This document shows positions 1 through 13,100 of a DNA stretch of 64,000 bases, piece by piece; within the stretch, counting starts at the first letter, position 1, and every line of letters starts with the position of its first letter. Under the pieces are notes generated by a model. It was not told the origin of the DNA and did no database searches. It saw only the letters and a program-made list of their open reading frames with translations. The DNA is from Eudorina sp. 2006-703-Eu-15 (lineage: Eukaryota > Chlorophyta > Chlorophyceae > Chlamydomonadales > Volvocaceae): the NCBI GenBank assembly GCA_003117195.1, contig BDSI01000202.1, forward strand, positions 1 to 64,000, read 5' to 3'. A program made the translations under genes and the position numbers.

Positions 1-35
1 CCCCCTCCCCTTCTTTCGGAACCCCCTCCCCTCAG

Positions 36-2179
36 CGCCGCGCCCGGTGGTTCGGTATGTTCAACCAGCAGCGGCACATGGCCATGGCGCGGTCCGTGGT
101 GGAGACGGGGAACGCCTGGCAGGCCATGGACGCCATCGCAAAGGTACGACAGGTGTACAGCAGCACCTGCCGTACTTTCTGCCTACTGCTGCATCCGTAC
201 CGCACCTCGGGACATGCTTTGGTTGGGCACGACAGAGAGAGCGCTTCGGTACGCCGACATCACCACGTTGGCAGCCCGCGCCGTACTCCGTACTGTTGCC
301 GCACAGTCGCCGCGTGTGCCCTCTTGCTACGGCACACATGGCTTCGCCCGCCGCTCACACAAGACGCGCAAAACGACACACACGCACCTGCACACACGCA
401 CCTGCACACACGCACCTGCACACATGCACGTACACGACTCAGTTCTCCTGAACTGGCTGGCTGACTGGCTGGCTCATCGATTTCGGGGCTCATCTCCTTG
501 ATGTCCCCACACACCCCGCCGGACCCGGCAGCAGCTCGGCTTCACAATGACTGCCAATTTCCTACACCCCGCCCACACCCGCCCACACCCGCCGGGCCCC
601 CCACACACAAACACACACAAACACACAAACACACACACAAACACACGCGCAGGAGGCCACGGAGCGGCTGGTGGGGGTGCTGCCGGTGCTGCCCCGCATG
701 CGCACCTCCGCCACCCTCCGGGAGCTGCGGGCGCTGATGCAGGCGGGCGTGCAGGAGGCCGACCTGTACACGTCGTACATGCTCAAGGGCGGGATCCACG
801 AGCTGGAGCGCCGCCTGCAAGTGAGTTGCCGTACCGAGCGCGCCGTATGCCGTACAGTTGAGGGGACCTTTGGGAGGAGATTGGGAGGAAGGTGTGTTTT
901 AGAGTGCATCGTTATCTGTAACCGTGTCGCCACATCCATCTGTCATACGCGCCAGCTTCCCTGTACCGCTGTACGGCAGTGATTCCGGTTCCCTTTCCGG
1001 TAGTACGACTTAGGGGTTGGCGGTGCTTCTGCCGGAGGGCGCCGGCATGCGGCAGTGTGCGCCGTATGCTCTTTGATGCCCCGGGGGGTACACCTAGCGG
1101 TACCGTATGCGGGTGCCGTACTGCCGGTGGGTCGTGATTTCGTCGGGTGCTGGGGTGTTGAGAAGTTGTGGGGTGTTGCGGTGCTGCGGTTTCATTCCCT
1201 GCAGAGCGAGATGCTGCTCCGACAGTCCTTCGGACATATGCTCCTCAAGGGCAAGGACGCGCGCGACGTGGCCACACCGCCCGGCGGCGGCAGCGCTGGC
1301 GGCACCGGCGGCGGCAGCGCTGGCGGCACCGGCGACGGCAGCGGCAGCGTCGCCGGCGCCAGCCCCGGCGGCAACCGCCGCACCAACCCCGCCAGCCCCC
1401 TGCCGCCCGGCATGAGCCCGCCGGGCAACCGCCGCGTCAGCGGCAGCGGCGTGGCGCCACTCGGCGGACCCATGGGTCAGTCGCCGCTGGGGCCTCAGTC
1501 CTCCGCGACCTCCTTGAACCCCGATTCGCCGCGGCGGCCGTCGCGGACGGTGCGGATCGATCCGGGGGCCCCCGTCCCGCCGGGCGGCGGCGGCGGCGCA
1601 GCCGCCGCCGCGTCGCCGCCGGGCGCGACGACGTCGATGCTCGCCGGGCCCGATGCGTTCCTGGACACGGTTTCGGAGGCGGGATCTGAAATGACCTGCG
1701 TCTCCAACCTCTCAGCGCTGACGGGCCTGGCGGCCGCCGCCGGCGGTGGCGGCGCCGGCGCCGGCGGCGCCGGCGGCGGCTCCGCCGCCGCCAACCTCGC
1801 GCGCGCGCGCTTCCTGTCCATGCTGCCCGGCAAACAGGCGGGGCTGGCGCAGTTGAAGGAGCGCTGGTGGCGCGACGCGGTTGTCCGCGTGGACGCGTGT
1901 CTGCGGAAGCGCTACCGACTGAATGCGGTGTCGCTGGTGGCCTGTCTGGAGGACCCCACGGCCCCCAGCGTGGAGATGTTTGCGGCGAAGCTGGCGGAGA
2001 TCAACTCCAATCCCGAGAAGGCGGAGGCGCTGCTTGCGGCGCTGCCCGGCGGCGCCGTCGGGGTGGGCGCGTTCCCGACCGGGGGACCCATGGGTTCGGG
2101 TACGGCAGGTACGGCAGGGGGGCACAAGGGCCGGCGCAACAGCCAGGAGGGCGCGTGGCTGCACGGCCGAGCGCTTTGA
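36..2179 (+). CDS. Unrecognised protein, C-terminal part (5' end outside window)
   Basis: Three exons are visible: 36-143, 653-820 and 1205-2179. All junctions are phase 0 with GT-AG borders, and the TGA stop is at 2177-2179. An acceptor (CCCCTCAG) just before 36 shows that the gene begins upstream. The 416 visible residues start with a helical, charged stretch of about 92 residues (WFGMFNQQRHMAMARS..., then LRELRALMQAG). A long Gly/Ala/Pro/Ser-rich segment follows, with basic phosphosite-like patches such as RRPSRTVRID. The tail is helical again, around KERWWRDAVVRVDACLRKRY. I do not recognise the family. A C-terminal cytoplasmic tail of a larger protein is possible, but nothing visible proves it. 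The exon chain is well supported; the function is unknown. Confidence 0.7.
144..652 (+). repeat. Intron with CA-rich tandem repeats
   Basis: This intron of the first gene holds a short array of ACACGCACCTGC-like units (about 376-430) and a run of CACAAACACA units (about 600-647) ending at the CGCAG acceptor. It also holds one copy (546-570) of the CCAATTTCCTA motif that recurs in introns of other genes here. Confidence 0.8.
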
Positions 2180-2515
2180 CGGACGGACGGACGGACGGAC
2201 GGATTGATCGACTGACGGGAAGGCGAAAGCACCCACCGACAGAATAAGCGACTGGCGCAGTTTGTGACTTAACAGGCGGTGGGCATCTCGGTGTGTGTTC
2301 GTACTCTCGAGGTGATCTCCCTCACGGCGGTTGGAAATAAAGCGTGCGGAAGTAGGGCCGGTGGTTCCCTTATGTCGTATTGCAGCCGTACGGCATGAAG
2401 GGCGCGGCGGTCTAGATCTCGGGATAGGGATCGAGGGTGTCGGGGTCAGGGCAGGGGTGCTGGGAAGGCGAGGATGTCTCTTTGTGTATCTTGTAAATGT
2501 GTGTTTTAAGGCGAG
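2180..2515 (+). other. 3' UTR of the 36-2179 gene
   Basis: This sequence lies between the stop codon and the first downstream TGTAA. It contains no other convincing coding sequence. GGAC tetranucleotide repeats directly follow the stop. Confidence 0.6.
2492..2496 (+). terminator. TGTAA polyadenylation signal
   Basis: TGTAA is the usual chlorophyte poly(A) signal. This copy lies 313 bp behind the stop codon of the first gene, a normal 3' UTR length in volvocalean algae. Confidence 0.6.
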
Positions 2516-5500
2516 GTGGTGGCGGGTTTGTGTGCAGACGAGGAAAGTGCCTGTCGTAACCTCCCCTGGACAGGTACGACAAACTGGATTACCGACCCAC
2601 GGCAGTCTCCAACGAGGATCGTACATGCACGATAGGCCGTACATTTCGCACCGTACCTTACCGTACGGTCGCACGGACAATAATTTGTATCGGCGCTTCC
2701 GCCGCCGGTGACCTGCTCCCGCGCGAGCTCAACAAACAGATGGCGGGGTGACAGAGGGCGTTTGTGTTTGTGTTTGATGGAGGGGCAGTGGCAGTGAACG
2801 CGGTCTTCAGGTCTTGAGCGGGCCCCATGAGGGGGAAGGGGTCTCGAGGGTCCCCCTCCGGAGGGGCTCGTGCGCAGCAGGGCATCTGGTGTCGGCGATG
2901 AAGCAAGTGGCGGTGCTTGTGGTGGCGGTGCTTGTGGTGATGGTGGTGGTGGTGGTGGTGGTGGTGGTGGTGGTGGTGGTGGTGGCGATGGTGGTGGTGG
3001 CGGGAGTTAATGTGGTGCAGGCGGGCGAGGTTGGTGAATCTACAGTCCAGGGCGGGACCCTGCAGGGGCGTGCATCAATTCTGTACCTCGGGGGACACAT
3101 GCGGACTCACATTGCGGTTCGGGACGGGGCAGCACGGGGCGGGCCGCTTGCAACCAAGAATCAATATAGGGCCCAGATGCACACCTGCGGAAGGCGGCGT
3201 GTGTGGCCGCGGTCTGCGGCCGTGACATCCGACATGTGAGTTGCAGACGGAGGGGAGCGAAGGGCGGCGGAGGGAGGCGCCACGCGTCATAAGTGTTTGA
3301 CTATTGTAGGTGCGGAGGCCTTGACGCCAAGGACCCTCTGCTGTTCTCTGCTCTGTTTTGTTCTGTTCTGGTCTGCTCTGCTGGATCGCCGACCGTACAC
3401 TTGTACGGACGGACGGACGGACGGACGGACGGACGGACGCAAGACCGAAGGTGCTGTATTCTTATCGGATCCATCCAGGCGACCCCGGCTGAACTCCGGA
3501 TCGAGGTGGTTCCGCTGTTTTGATGCGGTCGGGGGGTCGAGTTACGGTAGCTGGACAACGACCGTACGTCGGAGAAGCGAAGCTGCACGGAGCTAAGACA
3601 AACGGCCGCGTGACCGTCCGCCCACCGTCGACTGGCGACTGTCTAACTGGCCCCGCAAGAGGGCTCCTGCCATATCCATCCATCCAGGTCCATGAATAGG
3701 ACTGGTGGTGGTGCTAGTTGTGGCGGTGGTGGTGATGATAGTGGTGGTGGCGGTCTCTGACGAGTGCCGTACAGTGTGTGCTACATGACGCTCCCTGACC
3801 TCTGTGGGACTGTGGATGTGGTACTGTACTGTGGATGCGCGCCACCCAACCCCCACCCCTCACCGTAATCGATCGACAGCCTGCTTTGAGCGCTGCTGGA
3901 AGAGGGCGGCCGCAGGGAGAGGGGGAAGCCGCCGCCGCCGCCGCTGGTGGTGGTGGGGCCCGCATCCGGGCCAGCGCGGAAACCGATCCCTGCTGTACGA
4001 CTGGACGAGAGAGGGATCTGCCGACGCCCCATCTACCGCGATGTACGATGTGTCGTGGTCGTCGGCGTCCCGGTTGAGTGCAGAGCTCCTCTGATGGACG
4101 GATGCCCTCAGACACGGACCGACTCGCCGCGACTGGTAGCAGCGCCTGCGGGGTGCTTGCAATCCAACGCGGCCGACGAGGGGCCGGGGCGAGGAGCTGG
4201 CTAGCTTTTGATGTTATTGGCTGGCGCGCTTTTGGTGTTGTGCGGGTGCTGCCGGTGCTGAGTTACTGTGCGAGCTGCCGTGCCGTGTTCGCCGCTGGGC
4301 GTTGTGACTGCTGCTGCTGCTGCCGCCGTTGCTGCTGCTGCTGCTGCCGCCGTTGCTGCTGCTGCTGCTGCCGCCGTTGCTGCTGCTGCCGCCGCTGCTG
4401 GATGTGCATCATCGTGGACTCGTTGCCTGTTACGTCGCAGCGCGCGGCGCGAGTGATCTGTCGTGTACCCGGGTGATAGCATGGATGGAAGCCGTACACT
4501 GTACTGCATTACGACGGGGCACGGCAATACAGAACACTCCATAGGCGACACAGGACCGGACGAGACGGGACGCTGGGGAGGCCGCATCTCCTCACCTAAT
4601 CCTAGTTGAGAGTATCTGAGCGCAAAGCAGTTGCTTCATTCCATTTTTAGGAGTGTTAACCGTCGCAAGGTGGATTCAATGTGTTTTGGGGGAGCGGACC
4701 TGACGTACGTACGGACGGACGGAGCGCGTAGAGCAGCGGGGGCAGCGCGGGCGCGGGGGTAAGGAGGGCAAACGAGGGGAGTCGGCTGGGGTCGGGGAGC
4801 TGACGTGCCGTACTCGGGGGGCCGCACAGAGCGCCTGCTGCCCCTCAGCTGCGCCTCCTGCCTGCGGGCGTGCGGGAGAAGGGGCGTGGGTGCGGCACGT
4901 GGCGGCAGAGGCCCCCCTCCACCGGTTCTGTGCTCTGTTCGACGGAGGGGTTTGGGGGCAGGGGGTGGGGCCCCGCGAGGGCGCTGCCTGCGGCACCTGC
5001 CTGCGCGCCTCCACGACACTGTACGTATACATACGGTAACCGCTGGGGCGACTGAACGCTGCTCTTGGTACAGTGCCATGGCTGGCAGGCAGTGAAGGTG
5101 GTCTTTGGCGACAGCCCCATTCGTCTCAGAGCTCAAGAGGCGGAGGGACGCTAGGTAACGCCGAGTCCGAGCCCGCGGCGGTGCGTCGGTGCGTGCAGCC
5201 GGCTGGGAGTCGCTCCAGGGATACCGCGCTGTACTGACAGGGGCCGGACAAAAGCAGCTCTAGAACCGCTCCGCGAGGCGCTGCCATTTCCGCATCATCG
5301 TTGCGATCAAACCCGCCCATTGCTGGCGGTCGGCGGGGCATCCCGCCTGTCTCGCGAACGCACCCCCACACACCCACACCGGCACATGGACACACACACA
5401 TACGCACACACACACACACGCGGGTGCGCGCATACACACATACACTCACGCCGTACACGGTACCGTGCATAGGGTCTCCATCGGTCAACTGTCACCTCAC

Positions 5501-7190
5501 GGCGGCCAGCAGGCTGTGCACCGCACTCCTCGGAGGTGCCCAGAGCGTGTTTTCGGCCCCCCGCCCGGTGTGGGGAGACGCGCCCTGTTGCCCCTCCCCC
5601 CCGCCTGTGTGGTCAGACGAGGGACGTTCGACGTCTGGAAGGGAGGGCCGTGTTCCGGAGCCGACCGGGCCTGCCCACCGACCCCTACCCACCCCCTTCG
5701 TCCTCTCCCACCCCACCAGGAGGCCTCAACAACAGCAACAACAACAACTCGTATATCCAATGCAAATGTCAATTTATTGTTCCGGCAGACCACGCACACC
5801 CACAAACCGCCCCTCGCCAGCCAGCCGCCGTTTGCACGGCTGCCTAGGCCCCAGCAGCAGCAGCCTTCTGCGGCACGCAGGCCCAGGCCTCAGACCTGCC
5901 CGGGTCGGGGTCGGGGTCGGGGGCATTGGGCAGCGCGCGCGGCTGCAGCCGCGGGCGCGTCGCGGGGCCGGGGAGGGAGGGGAGGAGGCCGGCGGCGGGT
6001 GCTGCTTCCTTGCCGTGTGTTGGCAGAAGTCCATGCGGCACTGCGGGTCCATGTTCTGGGTGGGGCGGCCTCTCCCCATACCCGCGTGTCAACAGGACAC
6101 AAGTGCCCTCCTACGCCACAAGTGCCCTCCTACGCCACACGTGTCCTCCTACGCCACACGTGTCCTCCTACGCCACACACCCACCCCTCTCGAGAGGGTT
6201 GCACATCATGCACTTGGCCTTCCCCACCGGAAACAACACACCAGTTTTGAGTCAGCCACCTCGTTGCCAGGCCCCGGATTCCATTAGGTTGGACATCGTT
6301 CGGGCCAACAGCGGCAGCACCGACACCGACGTACCTGGTCCCCGAGAGGTAGTCGTCACACGGGGGGGTCACGGGGGGGTCACGGGGGGGTCACGGGGGG
6401 GTCATCGAAAGACAACTGCCGTGGAGGGGCAGGGACAGCGCGGCGGGGCGGGGCGGCGGATAGACACCTCACCGCGGCGCGGAACAACACACAAAGCCAT
6501 ATCAAGTGAAACTCCAAAGCCCCCAGCACGCGCAACGCGGGGCACACAGCCGACGGGTAGACATCACCGCCGTCCGAGGCCACACACGCAACGCGTGATG
6601 GGTGTGACTTTGGGGGGGAGGGGAGGTTGGGGCGGCGCGGTGGCTCACCTCATGCCCACGGGTCGGGGATAAAACCCTCATGCACACATACACACACACG
6701 CACCAAGTGACGCACGCGTGGGACTTTGCCGTACGAAACGAAATGGTCATATTACGCAATAGCAAACGCACATCTCCGCGCCGGCCGCCGCACTGCGCCG
6801 TACAGGCGCCACCACACAACGAAATGGAGGCGTGACATACATCTTTTTCGTATGACGGTAGGTTGCGCAGCGCTTGCCCGAAAGGCACACCCCCCCCACA
6901 CACACACCCACACACACACCCCTCCGCCGCTTCCGCCAGCGGTCGAGGAGCGGTTGGGGGTAAGCGAGCTGGTGCAGTCGGGGTGCGCGACGGGTGCGAT
7001 CAGCCACGTCGGACGTCCCGGGCGCGTTTGTTCCGGGCTGGGGGCCACAAGGGTGTGAGCCGTGGAATGTCAGTGGAATGGGAACAGCGGGATCTCACGT
7101 CTCACAGCGGCAGTTCAGCGGAACACCCATCTCGTCGGCTCCCTCGCCATCGTCGTCATCAGATTGGCGTCCGGCATATTCCAGCGGCCT
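2516..7190. other. Intergenic region, no defensible gene; simple repeats
   Basis: Open frames here are all short, low in complexity or mirrored on both strands. Contents are: GTG triplets about 2921-3001; GGAC repeats 3404-3439; a CTG/CCG mosaic about 4308-4405 (poly-Gln or poly-Ala in different frames); CA repeats about 5360-5450; a 19-bp unit repeated four times at 6101-6178; and an 11-bp CACGGGGGGGT unit repeated about four times at 6359-6404. A minus-strand frame around 5774-6079 has some coding flavour but no coherent exon chain. Confidence 0.5.
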
Positions 7191-7196
7191 CGAACA

Positions 7197-7310
7197 TCCC
7201 TCCCTCCCTCCCTCCCTCCCTCCCTCCCTCCCTCCCTCCCTCCCTCCCTCCCTCCCTCCCTCCCTCCCTCCCTCCCTCCCTCCCTCCCTCCCTCCCTCCC
7301 TCCCTCCCTA
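7197..7310. repeat. (TCCC)n tetranucleotide array
   Basis: About 28 uninterrupted TCCC units form a pure polypyrimidine/polypurine tract of about 114 bp. It translates as Ser-Leu-Pro-Pro repeats in every plus frame, so ORFs across it are artefacts. Confidence 0.95.
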
Positions 7311-7389
7311 GCAACAACCTGCCGCTCGCACCCCACACAGCCAAAAAGTCAGAAGTAACACACACACACACACACGCACACACACACAC

Positions 7390-7494
7390 GGGCGGGCGGG
7401 GGGTTTGCATTTCTAAACACACACGGGCGGGCGGGGGGTTTGCATTTCTAAACACACACGGGCGGGCGGGGGGTTTGCATTTCTAAACACACAC
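7390..7494. repeat. 35-bp unit in three tandem copies, CA-flanked
   Basis: The unit GGGCGGGCGGGGGGTTTGCA continues as TTTCTAAACACACAC. It is repeated three times with a 35-bp period and flanked by CA dinucleotide runs. The CATTTCTAAACACA core also occurs elsewhere in the window (see findings). Confidence 0.9.
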
Positions 7495-7499
7495 ACACA

Positions 7500-10173
7500 C
7501 ACACACACCCTTTCTTCGTGTCGGTCCTAGAGTCAACCCCCAACCTGCGAGGCAAAGGAATTTGCCCCATGCAACGGCCGCGCACACATGCACACCACCA
7601 GACACCAAAATGATGCCGCGCGCGAACGCGCCCTTTCGCCAGTACGTATGTGTGTGTGTGGAACGCTGCCGTACGATGTAATATACAAATCCCATGGTCA
7701 TGGATCCAGCCGTACGGTACTGGCAGTCGTCTGCAAATATCAGTAGCAGGTCCAGGGGGGGGGCCGCAGTCTGCCCGCAGCGGAAGGCCTGCTCCGCAGT
7801 CATCCCCCGCCTGTGTTTAGGAAAAGAACACATTCCCGTGTGTAAGTGTGATAGTGTGTGAGCGCGCGCGTGTGTGTGCATTGCGTGTGCAGTCATCCGC
7901 TGCCGCGACCCCACAAGCGGCCGCATAACGAGTCCCATGTGAACGCCTGCGTGCGTGATTGTGTGCGTGTGTGTGTGCGCCTGGTCCGGTCCGGTCCGGT
8001 CCGGTTTCGTGCGGTTGGATGTATTCCTCCCCGCGCGGCACGCAAGGCCGCCCCTAAATCTCTTCTCTCCACCCTAAACCCCTCCACCTCCACCTCCACC
8101 CGCGCCGTTCCGCGCACCGTTGCGCTCCGCCCGTGTCACCCCACCTCACCTCAGAACAACCCCCTTCTCCACACCCTCACAGCAGCGCAGCTCAAGAGGG
8201 GACAAGGGGCGGCCGCCGGGGCGTCCTCCGCTCATCGTCACCTCTAGGGTGCGGCCAGAGCCCGCCCGCCGCAGTGCCCCACCTCCCCAGCAGCAGCCCA
8301 CCTCGCGGCGCCCTGCCGTACGTCTCCGGGTACTGGCGGCCCAAGCCGGGACTCCCCAAGTGCCGGCGCAGTCCAGGCTCCTGATAGGGGCCCCCTGGGG
8401 TCCAAGAGCCAATATACTAGCCTCCTTTTCCCTACCACAGCCTCTTCCTCCTCCTCCTCCTCCTCCAACACCAACCCGCCTCAGTCTCCGCGTTTGGTTT
8501 CATATCTTCCAAACCCCGCATCAGAGCTTTGCTCCATCAAAATGGTCACCCTCAGGGGGGTTGGGGCACCCCCTGGGGTTGACTCACACACCCCGGGGGG
8601 CCACCCGCGCAACAGGGTTCAGTCGGATTGGGATCGCGTGCCGGCATACAGCGGTAGGCTGCTGCTGCTGCCGGCGTGGTGGTGGGCAACCGCGGCATTC
8701 AGGCCGGCATGGGCAGATATACCGTACATATGTCGTGCGTCAACAAAACCTCCCCCTACCGGATGCTAGGCAAGACAAGAAAACCACAGAAAAAAATCCC
8801 GTTAAAACCCCTAAAACCCCACAAATCTCCGTAGGCCCGTGAGTAAACAGCAGAAAAGAAAAAGGCCCAGCAAGACCGGAGGCGAAGAGAGGTCTGCCCG
8901 TCCGTCCGTCCGTCCGTCTGTCCGTCGGCTCACCGCCGCCGGTCAGCCGAGGCGACAGCGCCCGGCGCCCCGCGCGTCCGTGTCCGTGTCGGTGTCCGGG
9001 TCTCGCGCCCCCTCGCGACGAAACCCTAGTGACCCCACCACCCAGCCCGAGCAGCCCTGGGCCCCTTGGTGGCACGACACGACGCGGCCAGTCAGCCATC
9101 CGATGCAGTACGGCGACCTCCGCCGCGCAAGAGCCGCCCACCACCCCCGCTCCAGGGCGCAAGTCCCGTCCACATGCTGTCCGCCAGTCAGTCCGTCAAG
9201 CGGTATGTCATTTAGTCAGTCAGTCAGTCAGTCGGTCAGTCAGTTCAGTCCAATCCTGGCCCCCGAATGTACAAACAAGCGGCGGGGCCAACCGGGTTTC
9301 GGAGCGCGCACGCACGAATGGGCAACTGCCTTGTTCGCCGCCACTGCCCCTGCTAAAGCTCATTGGGACGTACAGCCGGACGGACTCTCTCGCGATTCTT
9401 CGGTACCCGCCACGAGGGGCTAAGAGGGAAGGAGGGGGGCGTGGAGAGGGAGGGAGGGCGAGGCGGGGGGAGGCGGGCTCGGCCGCTGTAATGGCGGGCC
9501 GCCCCACGCCCTCGCCCCCCACCCCCGTTCTCCCTCCCCCCTCCCTTCGGCCGCACCATGCGGCGGCTCGGGTGAGGGGGCTGCTGCTCCCCCACCCCAA
9601 CCCCACCCCACCCCAACCCCGGAGGGGTTCGCCGCTGCGCCTCAGCAGCGGCCCACAGCGCAACCTTTCACCACCACCACCACCACCACCACCACCACCA
9701 CCACCACCACCACCACCACCATCAACCACCACCGCATTCGCAGCCGCCGGTGCCGGGCTGTCGAGAGGAAACCATGCGGGTAGGTGCGTGCGGTGGGCTG
9801 GAGGGCGGGAGGGCGGGAGGGAGGAGGGGACCGCGACGGCGGCCCCTCCCTGGTCCCTACGTCCCTACCGCCGCCGGGCGGGGAGTGACGGATCCGCCAA
9901 CAGCTCCGCCGCTGAGTCGCGCAACCCCCGGTTGGGTGGGAGGGCGGAGGGGAGGGGGGGGTCAGTAAGGGTGCGAGAACATCCAAGGGGGGAAGGGGAC
10001 AAGGTGTCTAGGGGAAGGTGCGCGATATGCGGGTTTTAGGCAGGTTGACCCCTAGAGCAACCTGCCATATGGTATGGAGCCAGCCCCCCCCATCATGTGG
10101 CTGACGGCTGACTGGACGTCACTGCCGACTGGTGCGCGAGGGGCGCACGCATGGGGCCGCGGGTCGTCCGCCC
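7500..10173. other. Intergenic region, no defensible gene; simple repeats
   Basis: It holds GGTCC repeats (about 7981-8003), CCT repeats (about 8445-8466), GTCC repeats (about 8898-8925), CAGT repeats (about 9211-9246) and about 18 ACC triplets (about 9667-9720). A short CCCCTAAAACCCC tract lies near 8808-8822. No exon chain with consistent splice phase was found on either strand. It may include the 3' UTR of the minus-strand gene ending at 10174. Confidence 0.5.
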
Positions 10174-13100
10174 TCAGGGGCCAAGAGGGTGGGCGACGAG
10201 CGCCAAGGGGGGTGGGTGGGTGGGCGGGTAGGACTGGGGGCCGCTCGGGCGACTGGGGGTCGCAGCTCCCGGAGAGGCGCTGGCGGCCTCCGGGACTGTG
10301 ACCCCCCCTAGGCTGTGACCGTGACTGAGACCGCATGCCCCAGCTAGATACCCCACCCACCCACCCACCCACCCAGGCTGCACCGCATCCGTCCTCCACT
10401 CGCCCGGCAGGGGCAGCAGGGGCAGCGGCGGCAGGGGCAGGGACTGACGCGGGCGCAATCCTTCCCTCCACCCCCGCTCTGGCAGCAGCGCAGTTTGCAA
10501 ATGTCTACCAATTTCCTTCCCCCACCCCCTCAGGCGGCCTCCTTCCCCCCACCCCCTCAGGCGGCCTCCTTCCCCCCACCCCCTCAGGCGGCCTCCTTCC
10601 CCCCAACCCCGCAGGCGGCCTCCTCCCCTTGCAGCCCTCACATGCGAGGCCTCTCCCCCCTTTCCCCCCTCCCTCCCTCCCTCACCCTCACCTAACAGAC
10701 GCGGCCCCAGGTTGGAGTTGCGGCGCATGTGCATCAGCTCCTCCGACGTCTCCGCCTCCGTCTCCTGCCACCAGGCCAAGCAGGGGCAGGCCAAGAAGGA
10801 TTGCGAGAAGTTCGGATGTCAAGAACGGCAGTCCGGTACAGTAGAGGGCGAACACACTCGGGTCTCGGTACACAGGCACACACCACAGCACACCACACCA
10901 CACCACACCACAGTCGACGGTCGAGCTGGACTCCTCGTTTCTCGAGGGGCTCAGATTCCTTACACTCTACACACCATTCTACATACAGAGGCAGCTGGTT
11001 CGGATGGGGGTGGGGTGGGGTATCCGCCGCAACCCGCAACGCGACCTGCAACACGGTCCAGGTCCGCCGGAACACAGCGGGGGCCATCGCAACCCCCCGC
11101 GCTCACAGCTCTGACCGTTCCACCCCCCAGCCCACCCCACCCGCCCCCAGCCCCCACCCACCTGGAGTCGGGTCCTCGCGCGAGCCAACGCGTCCGGCCC
11201 GCCCCCGCCCCCGCTTCCGCCCCCGCCGGGCCGCCAGCCGCCCCGGCCCGCCCCCGCCCCCAGGGCCCTGTGCCACCGAAGCCCGGGGACCGCCCCCGCG
11301 AGCCGGCGACGCCCTGCGTGTTGTGTGTGTGGGGGGGATGTGGGGTGAGGGGGAGGGATCACGTCAGGGGACCGACCCAAGGGTCAGGGGACCGACCCAA
11401 GGGTCAGGGGACAGACCCAAGGGTCAGGGGACCGACCCAAGGGTCAGGGGACAGACCCAAGGGTCAGGGGACAGACCCAAGGGTCAGGGGACAGACCCAA
11501 GGGTCAAGGGACAGACCCAAGGGTCAGCAGCAAGCAACCACGGACGAGCAGCGCTTCGGGCGCGGCAGGGGACCTACCATCCGGCTCCGGAGAGCAGTGC
11601 GGCCGGTCGGTCGGTCTGCCCTCCTCGCGCAACCTCACCTGTACCCACCCACCCACCCATCCATCCAGCTCGACCGCACCCACCCACCCACCTGGAGGCT
11701 CCGTTGCCGCCCTGCCCCTGCCCCTGGCCCTGGCCCTGCCCCCGCATCAGCGGTGCCAACAGGCTGCTGGCCAGGGAGCCGTCCAGCAGCGACCCCGGGC
11801 CGGAACCCGCCGCCGCGTCCTCATCCGCCGTCAGCCGGCGGTCCATCACCGCCCGCTTGATGCGCGAGTCCACCTTCCGGACCGCCATGGCGCGCAGCCG
11901 AGCGGCCTGCGCGTGTGGATGTGTGTGTGGGGGGGGGGGGACGTTGGGGGGTGTAGGGGAAGGGGGGGGGCAGGCGGGGGATGCGGTTGGGAATCGGGGT
12001 GGCGTTGGGGTTGAGGTTGGGGCTAGGGTTGGGGTTGGGGTTCAGAGTGGGGCGGACTGGATTACTGGACACCCGCTCAGGAGAGTGGGGAGGACTGGGT
12101 GGCCCTGGGAAGGCGCCCGAGGGTTGAGACGGTGCGGTGCAGTGCAGTGGAAAAAACACATGTGGTAGCCTCTGTGGTTGGTACAGGCCGGGGCAACGGG
12201 CGGCGCGCGGTCCGCGCGTACCTCCGACTGGTAGGACGAGATGGCCTCCGACAGCGCCGCCATGTCCGCCGCCGTCAGCCCCCCGCGGCCGCCGGCCACC
12301 ATGTGGCCCTCCTTGTCCCTCCGCCCAGGCCCGGGGGGCGGCGCCCCGCCCACGCTGTTGATCATGGGCAGCCGTACATCGCTCTGCGCCGCACTGACCG
12401 CCCCGTCGTCGTCCACGGCGCCAGGCAGCTGCTCAGACCCACGGGTCACTAACCCGCCGCCGCGCCGCAGGTCCTTATTGCTTGCTGCAGCGCCCGACAT
12501 CAAGTGGTAGTTACCGTTGCCAGTTCCCGTGGGGCTCAACGCATAACCGCCGTTGCTCGGCAGCGCCGGCATCGGCATCAAGCTGGGTGGTGGCGCGCGG
12601 AACGGGCCCCCCTCGCCCACCTCCGACCGGCGCTGCGACCCATGGGTCGCGGCGGTCGGTGCCATCGCCCCCCTGCTCGGCCCTCCAAGCATGACCCCAT
12701 TGGGCGCCTGTTGCCCCCCCGCATGGCCCCCCGCGCCGCCGCCGCGCCGCGCGGAACCGATGGCGAGCCCCGGTCCCCTCAACACGGGCGACATGGACCC
12801 CGGCAGCTGCGGCTGCTGGGAGGACGACAGCATCAGCTCCGGCCCCCCGCCGCCGCCGCCGCCACCGCTGCCATTCGCCGTGACGCCCGACTCCGTCCGC
12901 GACGGGGACCCCGGCACCACCGACCCCAGCTGCTGCATCTGCGCCTTGACCGCCTCGCGCAGCAGCGACGGCTTTCGCTCCAGGCGGGGCTGCGACGCAG
13001 AGACCGCCGACCCCGCCGCCGCCGCGCCGCCGCCGCCCCCGCCTGGCCCCAGGAACGCCGTCAGGGAGTACGAGTCGGCGCTGAGCGCGGCGGGCAGCGC

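Noticed and set aside
4308..4405. Poly-Gln/poly-Ala coding exon
   Set aside because: The CTG/CCG mosaic is open in several frames on both strands and has no flanking coding sequence, so it is treated as a microsatellite.
5301..6287. 328-codon plus-strand open frame
   Set aside because: It spans CA repeats and 19-bp tandem repeats and shares the region with equally long frames on both strands. No conserved motif.
12000..12048. GGGTTGGGGTT tract as an interstitial telomere
   Set aside because: The units are irregular (GGTTGGG, GAGGTTGGGG) and do not match the TTTTAGGG repeat expected in this group.
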